A DNA stretch of 34,802 bases from RUG714 sp964623515 (GTDB taxonomy: Bacteria; Bacillota; Clostridia; Oscillospirales; Acutalibacteraceae): assembly GCA_964623515.1 (NCBI GenBank), contig CAZURV010000017.1, positions 1-34,802 of the forward strand, given 5' to 3'. Each line of letters starts with the position of its first letter. Position 1 is the stretch's first letter. The translations under genes and the position numbers were made by a program. Under the pieces are notes generated by a model, which saw nothing but the letters and a program-made list of their open reading frames with translations, had not been told where the DNA came from and did not search any database. Shown here piece by piece: positions 1 through 8,506 of this stretch.

Positions 1-55
1 CGAACCCACACAACCAGCTTGGAAGGCTGGGATTCTACCATTGAACTACACCCGC
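1..55 (-). tRNA. tRNA-Gly(TCC), 3' end cut by window edge
   Basis: Read on the minus strand the gene starts at 55 with the 7-nt acceptor strand GCGGGTG, then a D arm (GTTCAATGGTAGAAT), an anticodon stem-loop with loop CTTCCAA (anticodon TCC) and a T arm ending GGTTCG at the window edge. The 3' acceptor strand lies outside the window. A promoter is visible at 119-147. Confidence 0.93.
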
Positions 56-118
56 TTATAATAAAATATATAGCATAATCAACAATTTGCTTTACGTGCA
101 ATCCTTGCAACGCAGATT

Positions 119-147
119 ATTTTATCATAACTGATTATTATTGTCAA
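119..147 (-). promoter_or_regulatory. Sigma-A type promoter for tRNA-Gly
   Basis: On the minus strand TTGACA (147-142) is separated by 17 nt from TAAAAT (124-119). It points at the tRNA-Gly gene about 60 nt downstream and is back to back with the potA promoter. Confidence 0.75.
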
Positions 148-182
148 CATTAATATTATAAAATTTTGTTTAATTTAATTTA

Positions 183-211
183 TTGACATTGCCTATCATT
201 TCCTATATATT
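183..211 (+). promoter_or_regulatory. Sigma-A type promoter for potABCD
   Basis: TTGACA (183-188), 17-nt spacer, TATATT (206-211). The predicted start near 218 leaves a leader of about 27 nt before potA, including the AGGAGG at 232-237. Confidence 0.8.
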
Positions 212-244
212 AAATTTAGCTATTCTGTTTTAGGAGGAATCGGA

Positions 245-1387
245 TTGGAGGAAAAAATTATTATTTCACTTGATAAAATTTCCGTGAAACTATCAGGACA
301 AAATGTACTCAATGACCTTTCTCTGAACATCCGCGATAAAGAATTCGTCACGTTACTGGGTCCTTCAGGTTGCGGAAAGACTACTACGCTACGTGTGATT
401 GCCGGTTTTCTTGAACCTGAGAATGGGAACATTTATTTTGATGGTAAAAGAATTAACGGTCTTCCTCCATATAAGCGAAATGTCAACACCATTTTTCAGC
501 GCTACGCCTTGTTTCCACATCTCAATGTATTTGAGAATATTGCTTTTGGTCTGCGGATAAAAAAGTTTAAGGAAAAAGAAATAAAAAAAAGAGTTTCTGA
601 AATGCTTCAGATGGTGAATCTTTCCGGATTCGAAAACAGAGATATTGTGAGTCTATCGGGCGGTCAACAGCAGCGTGTTTCTATCGCGAGAGCTTTGATA
701 AACAATCCTGATGTTTTACTACTTGATGAGCCATTAGCAGCGCTTGATTTAAAGCTTCGTAAGGATATGCAAGTTGAACTAAAGTCTATCCAGCAGAAAA
801 TGGGAATAACATTTGTTTTTGTTACACACGATCAGGAGGAAGCACTTTCGATGTCTGATACGGTTGTTGTTATGGATAACGGTGAAATTCAGCAGATAGG
901 ATCTCCCGAAGATATTTATAATGAACCGATAAATGCCTTTGTTGCCGATTTTATCGGTGAAAGTAATATTATCGACGGAAAAATGATTGCCGACTATAGA
1001 GTTATGATGGATGGCGTTGAATTTGAATGCCTTGATGCCGGATTTGCTAAAAACGAAGCGGTAGATATCGTAATACGTCCGGAAGATGTTAATGTTGTTC
1101 CTTTAGATAAGGCAATGCTTACAGGTGAAGTAACAGCCGTTACATTTAAAGGTGTACATTTTGAAATAATCGTCGACGTGTGCGGTTTTAAGTGGATGAT
1201 ACAGTCTACGGATTATCAGGCTGTTGGAAACGTGATAGGTTTATTTATTGCACCGGATGCGATTCATATTATGAATAAATCAAAGTATTCAGGGCGCTTT
1301 GGTGATTACAGCACTTTCAGTGATGAAATTGAACAGCTTTCAGATATAACCTATAAAGATGAAGAGGGGCCGGGAGATAATGCGTAA
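245..1387 (+). CDS. potA: Spermidine/putrescine ABC transporter ATP-binding protein PotA
   Basis: This is the ATPase that powers polyamine import through PotB/PotC. Visible motifs are Walker A GPSGCGKTT (about residues 39-47), the ABC signature LSGGQQQR (about 137-144), Walker B LLLDEP with DEP (about 158-163) and the H-loop histidine in VTHDQEE (about 194). The C-terminal third is a TOBE-type regulatory domain, as in PotA/CysA-like ATPases, and the length of 380 aa is normal. The start is TTG at 245, chosen because AGGAGG at 232-237 is well placed and there is no nearby ATG. The gene is first in the potABCD operon and its end overlaps the potB start. Other importers of the same type (putrescine-only, or another cationic substrate) cannot be excluded from sequence alone, but a PotD-like binding protein follows. 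Confidence 0.93.
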   Translation: MEEKIIISLDKISVKLSGQNVLNDLSLNIRDKEFVTLLGPSGCGKTTTLRVIAGFLEPENGNIYFDGKRINGLPPYKRNVNTIFQRYALFPHLNVFENIAFGLRIKKFKEKEIKKRVSEMLQMVNLSGFENRDIVSLSGGQQQRVSIARALINNPDVLLLDEPLAALDLKLRKDMQVELKSIQQKMGITFVFVTHDQEEALSMSDTVVVMDNGEIQQIGSPEDIYNEPINAFVADFIGESNIIDGKMIADYRVMMDGVEFECLDAGFAKNEAVDIVIRPEDVNVVPLDKAMLTGEVTAVTFKGVHFEIIVDVCGFKWMIQSTDYQAVGNVIGLFIAPDAIHIMNKSKYSGRFGDYSTFSDEIEQLSDITYKDEEGPGDNA

Positions 1388-2198
1388 CAAAAAGAAACTT
1401 TTATTTGCACCTTATATGATATGGATGCTTATTTTTACCGTTATCCCATTGGCGCTTGTGATTTATTTTTCCTTTACAGACATAAACGGGAAATTTACCT
1501 TTGAAAATATTATCAATATGGGAGATTATACTCCGGTTTTTCTTTCGTCTATAAAACTGGCGCTTATTGCAACGCTCATATGTCTTCTTATTGCATATCC
1601 GTTTGCGTATATCATATCGAAGATAAAAGCAAAAAAACAAGTGATCTTGATTATGTTTATCATGCTTCCCATGTGGATAAACTTTTTGCTCAGAACATAC
1701 GCATGGATGACTCTGCTTGAAAATAACGGTCTGATAAACCGATTTTTAGGTATTTTCGGCATCGAACCGCTTCATATGATAAATACGGAGGGTGCTGTTA
1801 TTCTCGGAATGGTATATAATTTCCTTCCTTATATGATTATTCCGATTTATAATGTTATGACAAAGATTGACAAAAGCTGTATTGAAGCAGCGCAGGACTT
1901 GGGCGCAAATTCTTTTCATGTGATAAAAAGAGTGATTTTTCCGCTCAGTACCCCTGGCATTGTTTCAGGCATAACAATGGTTTTTGTTCCTGCTGTAAGT
2001 ACATTTATCATTTCAACGATGCTTGGCGGCGGTTCGAATATGCTGATAGGCGATTTGATTGAACTTCAGTTTTTAGGCGGTTCATATGATCCGAATTTAG
2101 GTTCTGCACTCTCATTTGTTCTTATGATTCTGATTTTAATAAGTATGGGAATTATGAACGAATTTGAGTCTGACCGTGATGATATGGTGATTGTATGA
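1380..2198 (+). CDS. potB: Spermidine/putrescine ABC transporter permease PotB
   Basis: Inner-membrane permease of the polyamine importer, with about six hydrophobic helices. The EAA loop that docks onto PotA is visible as EAAQDLGANSFHVIKR followed by PLSTPGIVSG. I chose ATG 1380 (MRNKKKLLFAP) rather than the ATG at 1359: GAGGGG/GGGAG lie just upstream of 1380, whereas 1359 has no ribosome site and would add only a short polar tail. The gene overlaps potA by 8 nt and potC by an ATGA junction at 2195-2198, so the four proteins are probably translationally coupled. Confidence 0.93.
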   Translation: MRNKKKLLFAPYMIWMLIFTVIPLALVIYFSFTDINGKFTFENIINMGDYTPVFLSSIKLALIATLICLLIAYPFAYIISKIKAKKQVILIMFIMLPMWINFLLRTYAWMTLLENNGLINRFLGIFGIEPLHMINTEGAVILGMVYNFLPYMIIPIYNVMTKIDKSCIEAAQDLGANSFHVIKRVIFPLSTPGIVSGITMVFVPAVSTFIISTMLGGGSNMLIGDLIELQFLGGSYDPNLGSALSFVLMILILISMGIMNEFESDRDDMVIV

Positions 2199-3004
2199 AA
2201 AAGATGTTTTCCAAAACTTATATAGCGCTTGTATTTTTATTTTTATATGCTCCAATAGCAGTGCTTACCGTGTTTTCGTTTAACGCATCAAAAAGCAGAT
2301 CTGTATGGGGAGGCTTCACATTTAAATGGTACGGCGAGCTTTTCAGAGATGAGGAAATTATGTCCGCCCTCGGAACAACGTTGCTTGTAGCGCTGTGCGC
2401 TTCGATTATAGCGACATTAATCGGAACACTAGCTGCAATCGGTCTCTATAATATGAAAAAAGCACCTCGACATATATTCATGCAGATAAATAATCTTCCA
2501 ATGCTTAATCCTGAAATTGTAACAGGTGTGTCTTTGATGATCCTTTTTGTTTACATCGGAAGGATTTTCGGTGGAGTAGAGCTTAATTTTGCCACATTGC
2601 TATGCGCACATATCACGTTTAATGTTCCTTATGTTATCCTGAACGTTATGCCGAAGCTGAAACAAATGGACCGTCATCTTTACGAAGCTGCTCTTGATTT
2701 GGGCTGCAAGCCGATTCAAGCATTCAAAAAAGTAGTTCTGCATGAAATTATGCCCGGTGTGATTTCAGGATTTATCATGGCTTTTACATTAAGTGTTGAT
2801 GATTTTGTTATCAGTTATTTCACCAGTGGTTCGACATCTCAGACATTGTCGATTGTTATTTATGCAATGACAAGGAAAAGAATCAGTCCGAAGATAAATG
2901 CACTTTCAACAATTATGTTTGTTACGGTTTTTATCTTGCTTATGGTTGTGAATATTTTTCAGAATAAATCAGATAAGAAAGCCGGCAGGAGGGAAAAAAC
3001 ATGA
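2195..3004 (+). CDS. potC: Spermidine/putrescine ABC transporter permease PotC
   Basis: Second permease of the polyamine importer, 269 aa with about six membrane helices. The coupling loop is EAALDLGCKPIQAFKK followed by HEIMPGVISG. The region SVDDFVISYFTSG, typical of PotC-type subunits, is present. The N-terminus starts with two lysines followed by a hydrophobic helix. It starts inside the potB stop codon (ATGA) and ends inside the potD start codon (ATGA at 3001-3004). Confidence 0.93.
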   Translation: MKKMFSKTYIALVFLFLYAPIAVLTVFSFNASKSRSVWGGFTFKWYGELFRDEEIMSALGTTLLVALCASIIATLIGTLAAIGLYNMKKAPRHIFMQINNLPMLNPEIVTGVSLMILFVYIGRIFGGVELNFATLLCAHITFNVPYVILNVMPKLKQMDRHLYEAALDLGCKPIQAFKKVVLHEIMPGVISGFIMAFTLSVDDFVISYFTSGSTSQTLSIVIYAMTRKRISPKINALSTIMFVTVFILLMVVNIFQNKSDKKAGRREKT

Positions 3005-4188
3005 AAAACGTTTTTGCTCTTGCGCTCACATTGGCCGTTATGATGTCGGTTTTTCCTGTTAATGCTTTTTCTGCGGCACCGGTAATTAATGTTTACAATT
3101 GGGGGGAGTATATACCTGACGGCACGGATGGCACAATGGATTTAAATGCTGAATTTACGAAAAAAACCGGTATAAAAGTGAATTATACAACGTATCAAAG
3201 TAATGAAGAGCTGTATACAAAAATTGCAAGCGGTGGCGTCAGCTATGATATTGTTATTCCATCGGACTATATGATTTCCAAGATGATTCAGAACGATATG
3301 CTTGCTGAGCTTGATTTTGACAATATCCCGAATATCAAAAATATAAATTCGGAATTTTTAAATCCTCAGTATGATCCCGACAACAAGTATTCCGTTCCTT
3401 ATTCGTGGGGAACAGTCGGAATTATTTATAATAAAAAATTAATTGATAATATTGATGACGTGAAAACATGGAATGTTTTTTGGAATCAGAAGTATTCAGG
3501 GAATATATTGATGTTTTCCAATAGCAGGGATGCCTTTGCAATTGCTTTTTCAAAGCTTGGTTACAGCCTGAATACAACCGATGTTAAAGAATGGCGCACT
3601 GCCGCCGCAGAACTTATTCGTCAAAAACCGCTTGTGCAGTCGTATGCAATGGATCAGATTATGGATAAAATGATTGCGGGAGAAGCCGCAGTTGCACCAT
3701 ATTATGCAGGGGACGCGTATACTTGTATGCTTGAAAATCCAGATCTTGATTTTATAATTCCGTCAGACGGTGTTGCCAATAGATTCGTAGATGCTATGTG
3801 TGTGTTGAAAGACAGCCAACATAAGTCAGAAGCCGAATCTTATATTAACTTTATTCTTGAACCTGAAGTCGGCAAAGAAGTTTCGGAATTTCTAGGCTAT
3901 TCTACGCCGAATGTAGAATCTTACAAGCTTCTTGATGAAAAGATTAAGTCCAACCAAATTATTTATCCATCGGAGAAAGTTTTAAAGAATACAGAGATAT
4001 TTGTTAATCTTCCCCCTGAAATTGACGAACTTCAGAAAGATTTGTGGACAGAAGTCCGTGCACAGAGCACGGGTTCAATTTGGTCGATAGTGTCAGTCAT
4101 CGGAATTTTTACCTTGATATGGGGGGTAACCGCTTTTTATATGCGTGTAGTCAAAAAGAGAAAATTTAAATTTAAATTTAAAGTTTAA
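3001..4188 (+). CDS. potD: Spermidine/putrescine-binding protein PotD with C-terminal membrane anchor
   Basis: Extracytoplasmic polyamine-binding protein that delivers substrate to PotBC. The mature start reads INVYNWGEYIPDG, the hallmark of PotD/PotF proteins, and VPYSWGTVGIIYNKK is the usual second motif. AGGAGGG lies at about 2987-2993. Residues 1-25 form a signal peptide (MKNVFALALTLAVMMSVFPVNAF would be its core), but no lipobox cysteine is visible. Instead the C-terminus carries a hydrophobic helix (around IVSVIGIFTLIWGVTAF) followed by a basic tail KKRKFKFKFKV. This predicts a binding protein held by a C-terminal anchor rather than by lipid. The tail is encoded by a short AAATTT repeat. 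Confidence 0.93.
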   Translation: MKNVFALALTLAVMMSVFPVNAFSAAPVINVYNWGEYIPDGTDGTMDLNAEFTKKTGIKVNYTTYQSNEELYTKIASGGVSYDIVIPSDYMISKMIQNDMLAELDFDNIPNIKNINSEFLNPQYDPDNKYSVPYSWGTVGIIYNKKLIDNIDDVKTWNVFWNQKYSGNILMFSNSRDAFAIAFSKLGYSLNTTDVKEWRTAAAELIRQKPLVQSYAMDQIMDKMIAGEAAVAPYYAGDAYTCMLENPDLDFIIPSDGVANRFVDAMCVLKDSQHKSEAESYINFILEPEVGKEVSEFLGYSTPNVESYKLLDEKIKSNQIIYPSEKVLKNTEIFVNLPPEIDELQKDLWTEVRAQSTGSIWSIVSVIGIFTLIWGVTAFYMRVVKKRKFKFKFKV

Positions 4189-4193
4189 AAGTA

Positions 4194-4222
4194 TTGACAT
4201 ATCTAAAAAGCTGTGATAAAAT
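4194..4222 (+). promoter_or_regulatory. Sigma-A type promoter for tRNA-Leu(GAG)
   Basis: TTGACA (4194-4199), 17-nt spacer, TAAAAT (4217-4222), located 13 nt before the tRNA gene. It begins 6 nt after the potD stop codon, with no terminator visible between potD and the tRNA. Confidence 0.8.
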
Positions 4223-4234
4223 ACCTACTGTTGT

Positions 4235-4319
4235 GCGAGAGTGGCGGAATCGGCAGACGCGCACGTTTGAGGGGCGTGTGTGGTGACACGTACGGGTTCA
4301 AGTCCCGTCTCTCGCACCA
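4235..4319 (+). tRNA. tRNA-Leu(GAG), CCA encoded
   Basis: Acceptor strands GCGAGAG (4235-4241) and CTCTCGC (4309-4315) pair perfectly, followed by A and an encoded CCA. The anticodon loop is TTGAGGG, giving anticodon GAG, with a type II variable arm (GTGTGGTGACACGT region). GAG reads CTT/CTC leucine codons. Confidence 0.95.
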
Positions 4320-4321
4320 TT

Positions 4322-4351
4322 CCGGACGCATCAAAAGGTGTGTCCGGTTTT
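4322..4351 (+). terminator. Rho-independent terminator after tRNA-Leu(GAG)
   Basis: CCGGACGCATC (4322-4332) pairs with GGTGTGTCCGG (4337-4347) around an AAAA loop, with a few G-T pairs, followed by TTTT. Confidence 0.75.
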
Positions 4352-4567
4352 ACTCTGATAAGGAAAAAGATTAAACCTTTGTTTTAACAGGTCACTACTG
4401 TTTTATCTATTAACGAGCAAAATTCTTTGTATGTGAATTTTACAATAACAGCATAAGCTGTTATTATAAACGTGTGTTTAGTAAAACAGTAAGCTTTTAA
4501 CCGAAATCATGCACCTAATCAGTCATCTCCACCATATAAAACACAGGGGTGACATAAGTAAAAATAT
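4352..4567. other. Intergenic spacer with one perfect hairpin
   Basis: No convincing gene. The only structure I see is a perfect 9-bp inverted repeat, AATAACAGC (4444-4452) and GCTGTTATT (4457-4465), with a 4-nt ATAA loop and no T run after it. I could not identify a clear promoter for the tRNA-Leu(CAG) that follows. Confidence 0.5.
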
Positions 4568-4654
4568 GCGGATGTGGCGGAATTGGCAGACGCGCTAGAT
4601 TCAGGTTCTAGTGAATGCAAGTTCATGTGGGTTCAAGTCCCGTCATCCGCACCA
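4568..4654 (+). tRNA. tRNA-Leu(CAG), CCA encoded
   Basis: Acceptor strands GCGGATG (4568-4574) and CATCCGC (4644-4650) pair, followed by A and CCA. The anticodon stem CTAGA/TCTAG carries loop TTCAGGT, anticodon CAG. A type II variable arm is present. Confidence 0.95.
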
Positions 4655-4656
4655 AA

Positions 4657-4686
4657 AAGAGCGGTTTTTTAACCGCTCTTTTATTT
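4657..4686 (+). terminator. Rho-independent terminator after tRNA-Leu(CAG)
   Basis: AAGAGCGGTT (4657-4666) pairs with AACCGCTCTT (4671-4680) around a TTTT loop; the T-rich tail follows from 4679. Confidence 0.85.
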
Positions 4687-4803
4687 TTTATGATAAAATT
4701 GTTTAATCCTCGTATCTACGCTCTTTTCGCAATTTTTGAAAAAGTTAACAGGCTTTGCGTTGTACACTTTTTTATCTTGCAATATAAAATCAATTTTTTT
4801 ATG

Positions 4804-5457
4804 TTATTTTATCTCTTTTAATTCCTTTTTTGTCAGCTTCTTAAATAGACGTTCATAGAGCTTGATAATATTACCGACCAAAAAAGCTGAAATGATACTG
4901 CCTTCACGGACACCTTTTAACTTTCCGAGGAAAAGCAAACAAATAGCACCCGCTACTAGTATGTACAGAACATCAAAAAAAATTTTGATATTTTCATAAC
5001 GTTTTCCTGTGAACTCACTGATTGCTCTGTTCATCGCCTCTCCAGGAAGCATTGCCACACCGCCTTTGAATTGTATCCAAATCCCTAATCCGAGTACAAA
5101 GCAACTTAATATCATAAGTCCAAACTGAATCGTATAGCTGTTTGCTTCTATACCACTGATAAGCTTACAGGAAATATCAGTCAGATATCCATATACAAAT
5201 GCAAGAATTGTCTGTATAATAATTTCTACAGGCCTGCATTTCTTGCGAAGCAGTGCAATTTGAACAAGGATTTGAATTACACTCCATATATTCAGCCACC
5301 AGCCAAAGGTAAGTGTTTCGTTGAGCAGTGATATGGAATACGGAACCGATGCAACCGGAGAGGTTCCTAGGCCAGCCTTTGTGGAAAGCGCCACTCCCAT
5401 TGAGGCAATAAAAAGTCCGATAAGGAATAATATGTAATTTTTAACAGTTTGTTTCAA
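4804..5457 (-). CDS. YitT/YczE-type integral membrane protein (DUF6198-like)
   Basis: A 217-aa hydrophobic protein with about five to six membrane segments. The N-terminal pattern FIASMGVALSTKAGLGTSP followed by VPYSISLL is characteristic, as far as I recall, of the YczE/YyaS/YitT family of unknown function; GGVAMLPGEAMNRAI in the second half fits the same family. The start is TTG at 5457 (TTGAAACAAACT), preceded by AGAAGGTG at a short spacing; no ATG is available nearby. It stands alone and runs toward the tRNA-Leu terminator. The transported substrate, if any, is not known, so I give no function beyond 'membrane protein'. Confidence 0.8.
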   Translation of the reverse strand: MKQTVKNYILFLIGLFIASMGVALSTKAGLGTSPVASVPYSISLLNETLTFGWWLNIWSVIQILVQIALLRKKCRPVEIIIQTILAFVYGYLTDISCKLISGIEANSYTIQFGLMILSCFVLGLGIWIQFKGGVAMLPGEAMNRAISEFTGKRYENIKIFFDVLYILVAGAICLLFLGKLKGVREGSIISAFLVGNIIKLYERLFKKLTKKELKEIK

Positions 5458-5565
5458 AATACACCTTCTTTAATTGATTGGATAGCCTTTTAAGTTAACA
5501 AGATGGATTAGAAAGTTTCGGCACGTAAATCGCATTTGTAGTTTTTCTCTTGGATAAATTAAACG

Positions 5566-5602
5566 AAAACCATTAAAGCAAAGGCTTTGCTTTAATGGTT
5601 TT
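5566..5602 (-). terminator. Strong hairpin terminator after tRNA-Lys, possibly bidirectional
   Basis: An 18-nt arm at 5566-5583 is the exact reverse complement of 5585-5602, so the inverted repeat is perfect. It sits immediately 3' of the minus-strand tRNA-Lys. T-rich tails exist on both sides. Confidence 0.8.
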
Positions 5603-5607
5603 TAATT

Positions 5608-5683
5608 TGGTGACTCATCGGGGATTCGAACCCCGGACACCTTGATTAAAAGTCAAGTGCTCTACCACCTGAGCTAATGAATC
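5608..5683 (-). tRNA. tRNA-Lys(TTT), CCA encoded
   Basis: On the minus strand GATTCAT (5683-5677) pairs with ATGAGTC (5618-5612) with one G-T pair, followed by A and CCA (5610-5608). The anticodon loop CTTTTAA gives TTT. The D arm (AGCTCAGGTGGTAGAGC) and T arm (GGGGTTCGAATCCCC) are canonical. Confidence 0.96.
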
Positions 5684-5708
5684 ATCAAGCGCTTTTGAAC
5701 GCTAAAAT

Positions 5709-5737
5709 ATAATACTATAAGCGGAAGATATTGTCAA
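5709..5737 (-). promoter_or_regulatory. Sigma-A type promoter for tRNA-Lys
   Basis: On the minus strand TTGACA (5737-5732), 17-nt spacer, TATTAT (5714-5709), about 25 nt before the tRNA. Confidence 0.85.
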
Positions 5738-5781
5738 GATTTTTTTTATATTTTTCAATAAATTTTATCTGCTGTTTTAGT

Positions 5782-6774
5782 TTAAACTTTTGTTTGAAAT
5801 TCCGAAATATCATTAAGCTTATTTTTAAACATACTTTTTAATATTTCAGGTCCTTTTATATATATACTTGCTCCGTAGGGAAGAATCCAGTTTACCAGTC
5901 CTTCGCTTACAGCAGCTTCAAACACAACCATAATTCTTTTATCATCAAGCATAATATAATCGGCGCCGGAACCGAGTCGATCATAAACCATTTCATAAAT
6001 TTCAGTATCGCATATCAGTTCAACCTTTTTCCGTTCGCCAGAAAATGCATTAAAAGTTTTATCTGCGTAATCCGCAACATCAAATTCTTTATGATAACCT
6101 GTGAATTTTGTAAAAGAACGTCTAAATTCTTCCGCGATTTTTACGGATAAAATTCTGTCAATTCTCAAATGCATAAGATTTTCCTTCGTATCATTATTGC
6201 AGACAAGATAATAGTTATCGCCGGACCATATCATTGCATATGGACTTATTTTGAATTCTTTGATTTCTTCACAAGGTCGGTTATTTTTAAATTCGGTTTT
6301 TTTATATTCTATAATGGCTTTATGGTCGGTCTTTATAGCCTCATAGAGGTTATTAATGCAGATATATACCATATTGTTTTTACATTTTCGGTTTGAATTG
6401 ACATAAACCATATTAGAGATATATTTCCTTTGAAAACGGCTACAGAAAGTTTCTAGTTTACCGACAAGCTTGTCTGCTCTTGACTGAGTAATAAAAGGTG
6501 CAGAACGCACGGCATCTGATAAAAAACATAATTCAGGAATCTCAAATTCTCTTTCAAGCAGATGATAACCTTTTTTTGCCTTATCAATATCATATCCCGC
6601 TTCAATCAGGCAGTCGATATCGCTGTAAACGCTTTTCCTTTCGCATTTTATCCCTTTTTTTGCGAGAATGCTGCAAATTTCGGGCGCATTGATATAATGG
6701 TCTTCATCAGTCTCTTCTTTCAGTATATGTAATATCTCAAAAATCTTGATTTTTCTACTTATTTTTTCAGCCAT
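5782..6774 (-). CDS. WYL-domain transcriptional regulator
   Basis: A 330-aa regulator with an N-terminal DeoR-like winged helix (about residues 1-65; the segment KCERKSVYSDIDCLIEAGYDI is the usual recognition-helix region) and a central WYL domain (about 155-220, with the core SPYAMIWSGDNYYLVCNN and LRIDRI). A WCX-like C-terminal region follows. WYL domains usually sense nucleic-acid or small-molecule ligands; the ligand here is unknown. The start is ATG at 6774 with AGAGGTG upstream. The gene is divergent from the tmk operon and could regulate it, but I see no paired operator that proves this. Confidence 0.88.
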   Translation of the reverse strand: MAEKISRKIKIFEILHILKEETDEDHYINAPEICSILAKKGIKCERKSVYSDIDCLIEAGYDIDKAKKGYHLLEREFEIPELCFLSDAVRSAPFITQSRADKLVGKLETFCSRFQRKYISNMVYVNSNRKCKNNMVYICINNLYEAIKTDHKAIIEYKKTEFKNNRPCEEIKEFKISPYAMIWSGDNYYLVCNNDTKENLMHLRIDRILSVKIAEEFRRSFTKFTGYHKEFDVADYADKTFNAFSGERKKVELICDTEIYEMVYDRLGSGADYIMLDDKRIMVVFEAAVSEGLVNWILPYGASIYIKGPEILKSMFKNKLNDISEFQTKV

Positions 6775-6793
6775 AATAATACACCTCTATTTA

Positions 6794-6822
6794 ATTTTAC
6801 TATTTCATGACGATAAAATCAA
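6794..6822 (-). promoter_or_regulatory. Possible promoter for the WYL regulator
   Basis: On the minus strand TTGATT (6822-6817), 17-nt spacer, TAAAAT (6799-6794). The -35 box is imperfect, so this is moderate evidence. Confidence 0.45.
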
Positions 6823-6853
6823 TACAAGGTTAAAACTAAAGATATTATAATGC

Positions 6854-6882
6854 TTGAAAAAATATATACTATTTGTTATAAT
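6854..6882 (+). promoter_or_regulatory. Sigma-A type promoter for the tmk-mltG-U32 operon
   Basis: TTGAAA (6854-6859), 17-nt spacer, TATAAT (6877-6882). It gives a leader of about 75 nt before the ATG at 6964. No other good promoter is visible until the structured RNA at 12561, so it probably drives six genes. Confidence 0.8.
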
Positions 6883-6963
6883 ATTATCTAATATTGCCTT
6901 AGATTGGCAAATTTTTGAGCATTTAACATTTACTGGAAATTTATTTGTCGCTGGGAGAATAAT

Positions 6964-7626
6964 ATGTTTGTGGTTATTGACGGACTTGACGGTTCAGGCA
7001 AATCAACACAATTGAATTTAATGGAAGAATTTTTCGCGGAAAATAATTACAGATTTAAAAGAATAAAACTTCCCGATTATGAAAGCCCATCAAGCGCTCT
7101 GGTAAAAATGTATCTTAATGGTAGCTTTGGAACCGAACCACAGGATGTTAATATTTATGCCGCTTCCGCATTTTATACTGTCGACCGCTATGCAAATTTT
7201 GTTACGAAATGGAAAAGTGATTATCTTGACGGTGTGCATATTATTGCAGACAGATATACAACATCCAATGCAATTTATCAAACCGCTAAAATTCCACGAA
7301 AGGACTGGGATGACTTTCTGAAGTGGTTGGAAGATTTTGAATACGTTAAAACAGGGATTCCAAAGCCTGATTTAACCATTTTTTTGGATATGCCCGTGCA
7401 AGTATCGCAAAAGCTGATGACAAAGAGATACAGCGGAGATGAACTTAAGAAAGATGTGCATGAAAAAAATGTTGATTTTTTAAATCATTGCAGAAAAGCC
7501 GCATTGTATACCGCTGAAAAATGGGATTGGGTTATTGTCAACTGCGCGGAAAATAATATGCCGCGTTCTGTGGAAAGTATAAATCATGAGATTATATCAA
7601 TAATTAAAGAGGCTTTAAATGATTAG
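6964..7626 (+). CDS. tmk: Thymidylate kinase (dTMP kinase)
   Basis: Phosphorylates dTMP to dTDP with ATP in the cytoplasm. The P-loop GLDGSGKST is at residues 7-15, the DRY motif appears as ADRYTTSNA and a lid region TKRYSGDE is present. The length of 220 aa is typical. RBS GGGAG at 6953-6957. The C-terminal half (IFLDMPVQVSQKLM) also fits TMP kinases. Because this operon is not the usual holB/tmk neighbourhood, it could be a second dTMP kinase-like paralogue; whether the genome has another copy cannot be seen here. It overlaps the next gene by 8 nt. Confidence 0.85.
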   Translation: MFVVIDGLDGSGKSTQLNLMEEFFAENNYRFKRIKLPDYESPSSALVKMYLNGSFGTEPQDVNIYAASAFYTVDRYANFVTKWKSDYLDGVHIIADRYTTSNAIYQTAKIPRKDWDDFLKWLEDFEYVKTGIPKPDLTIFLDMPVQVSQKLMTKRYSGDELKKDVHEKNVDFLNHCRKAALYTAEKWDWVIVNCAENNMPRSVESINHEIISIIKEALND

Positions 7627-8506
7627 TTTTAGATCACCTAAAATATCAGACAAAGGCTGGGTGAGAGAATTACTATCCTATTCGGATTCCTACGGTTGCG
7701 GATATACATTCGGTAATATAATGATTTGGGGTCCTGAATATCATACAAAGATAGGAAGATATGGAAATCTGTTTATCTTATATGAACCAAGCGGTGATGC
7801 ATATTTTAAATGTTCTTTTCCGCGTGGACAGGGCGATATTAGACCGGCTGTGAACAGCTTAATTAATCTTGCCGGAGAACGCGGTGAAAAATTGTTCCTT
7901 ATTTCTCTAACTGAAAATGACGTTCAACAACTTAAAACCGCATACGGGAATGCATTTACCGTCTCTGAAAACAGAAACGGATTTGATTATATTTATAAAC
8001 AGTCCGAACTCGAAGCTTTACAAGGGAAAAGATATCATTCAAAAAGAAATCATATAGCATATTTTGAAAAAAACTATGATTGGAATTATGAAGAAATAAC
8101 GGATTCAAATATGGAAGAGTGCTATGAAATGTGCAAAAGCTGGGCAATAGGGAAAGCAGAAGAACTGGATGAAAGTCTCGAAAAAGAGCTCAGATGCGTA
8201 ACAAGATCGTTTGATTTATTTCATGAATTGGATTTTAAAGGCGGGTTAATCAGAGCCAACGGAAATATTGCTGCTTTTACTATCGGGGAAGAACTTGACA
8301 AGCTAACCTTTGATGTGCATATTGAAAAAGCATATCGTGAAATTAGAGGAGCGTATCCGCTTATTAACAGGGAATTTGTGAAAAGACTCAGTGCATATAA
8401 ATATATAAACCGTGAAGATGACGAAGGCTCTGAAGGTCTCAGAAAAGCAAAGATGAGTTATCACCCGATACTGCTTAAAAATTATGTGGCAATATATCAT
8501 GGTTAA
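7619..8506 (+). CDS. DUF2156 / phosphatidylglycerol lysyltransferase-like domain protein
   Basis: A 295-aa soluble protein with a GNAT-like double fold. The C-terminal pattern YINREDDEGSEGLRKAKMSY followed by HP is the signature of the C-terminal domain shared by DUF2156 proteins and aminoacyl-phosphatidylglycerol synthases. The middle has SKRNHIAYFEKNY, also family-typical. Unlike MprF it lacks any membrane domain, so it is a stand-alone enzyme; known stand-alone relatives transfer acyl or aminoacyl groups, but the substrate here is not known. It overlaps tmk by 8 nt and the following GNAT by 8 nt, so the three are co-translated. Confidence 0.85.
   Translation: MISFRSPKISDKGWVRELLSYSDSYGCGYTFGNIMIWGPEYHTKIGRYGNLFILYEPSGDAYFKCSFPRGQGDIRPAVNSLINLAGERGEKLFLISLTENDVQQLKTAYGNAFTVSENRNGFDYIYKQSELEALQGKRYHSKRNHIAYFEKNYDWNYEEITDSNMEECYEMCKSWAIGKAEELDESLEKELRCVTRSFDLFHELDFKGGLIRANGNIAAFTIGEELDKLTFDVHIEKAYREIRGAYPLINREFVKRLSAYKYINREDDEGSEGLRKAKMSYHPILLKNYVAIYHG

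Noticed and set aside
4615..4821. 68-aa plus-strand frame overlapping tRNA-Leu(CAG)
   Set aside because: It begins inside the tRNA and runs through its terminator; no ribosome site.
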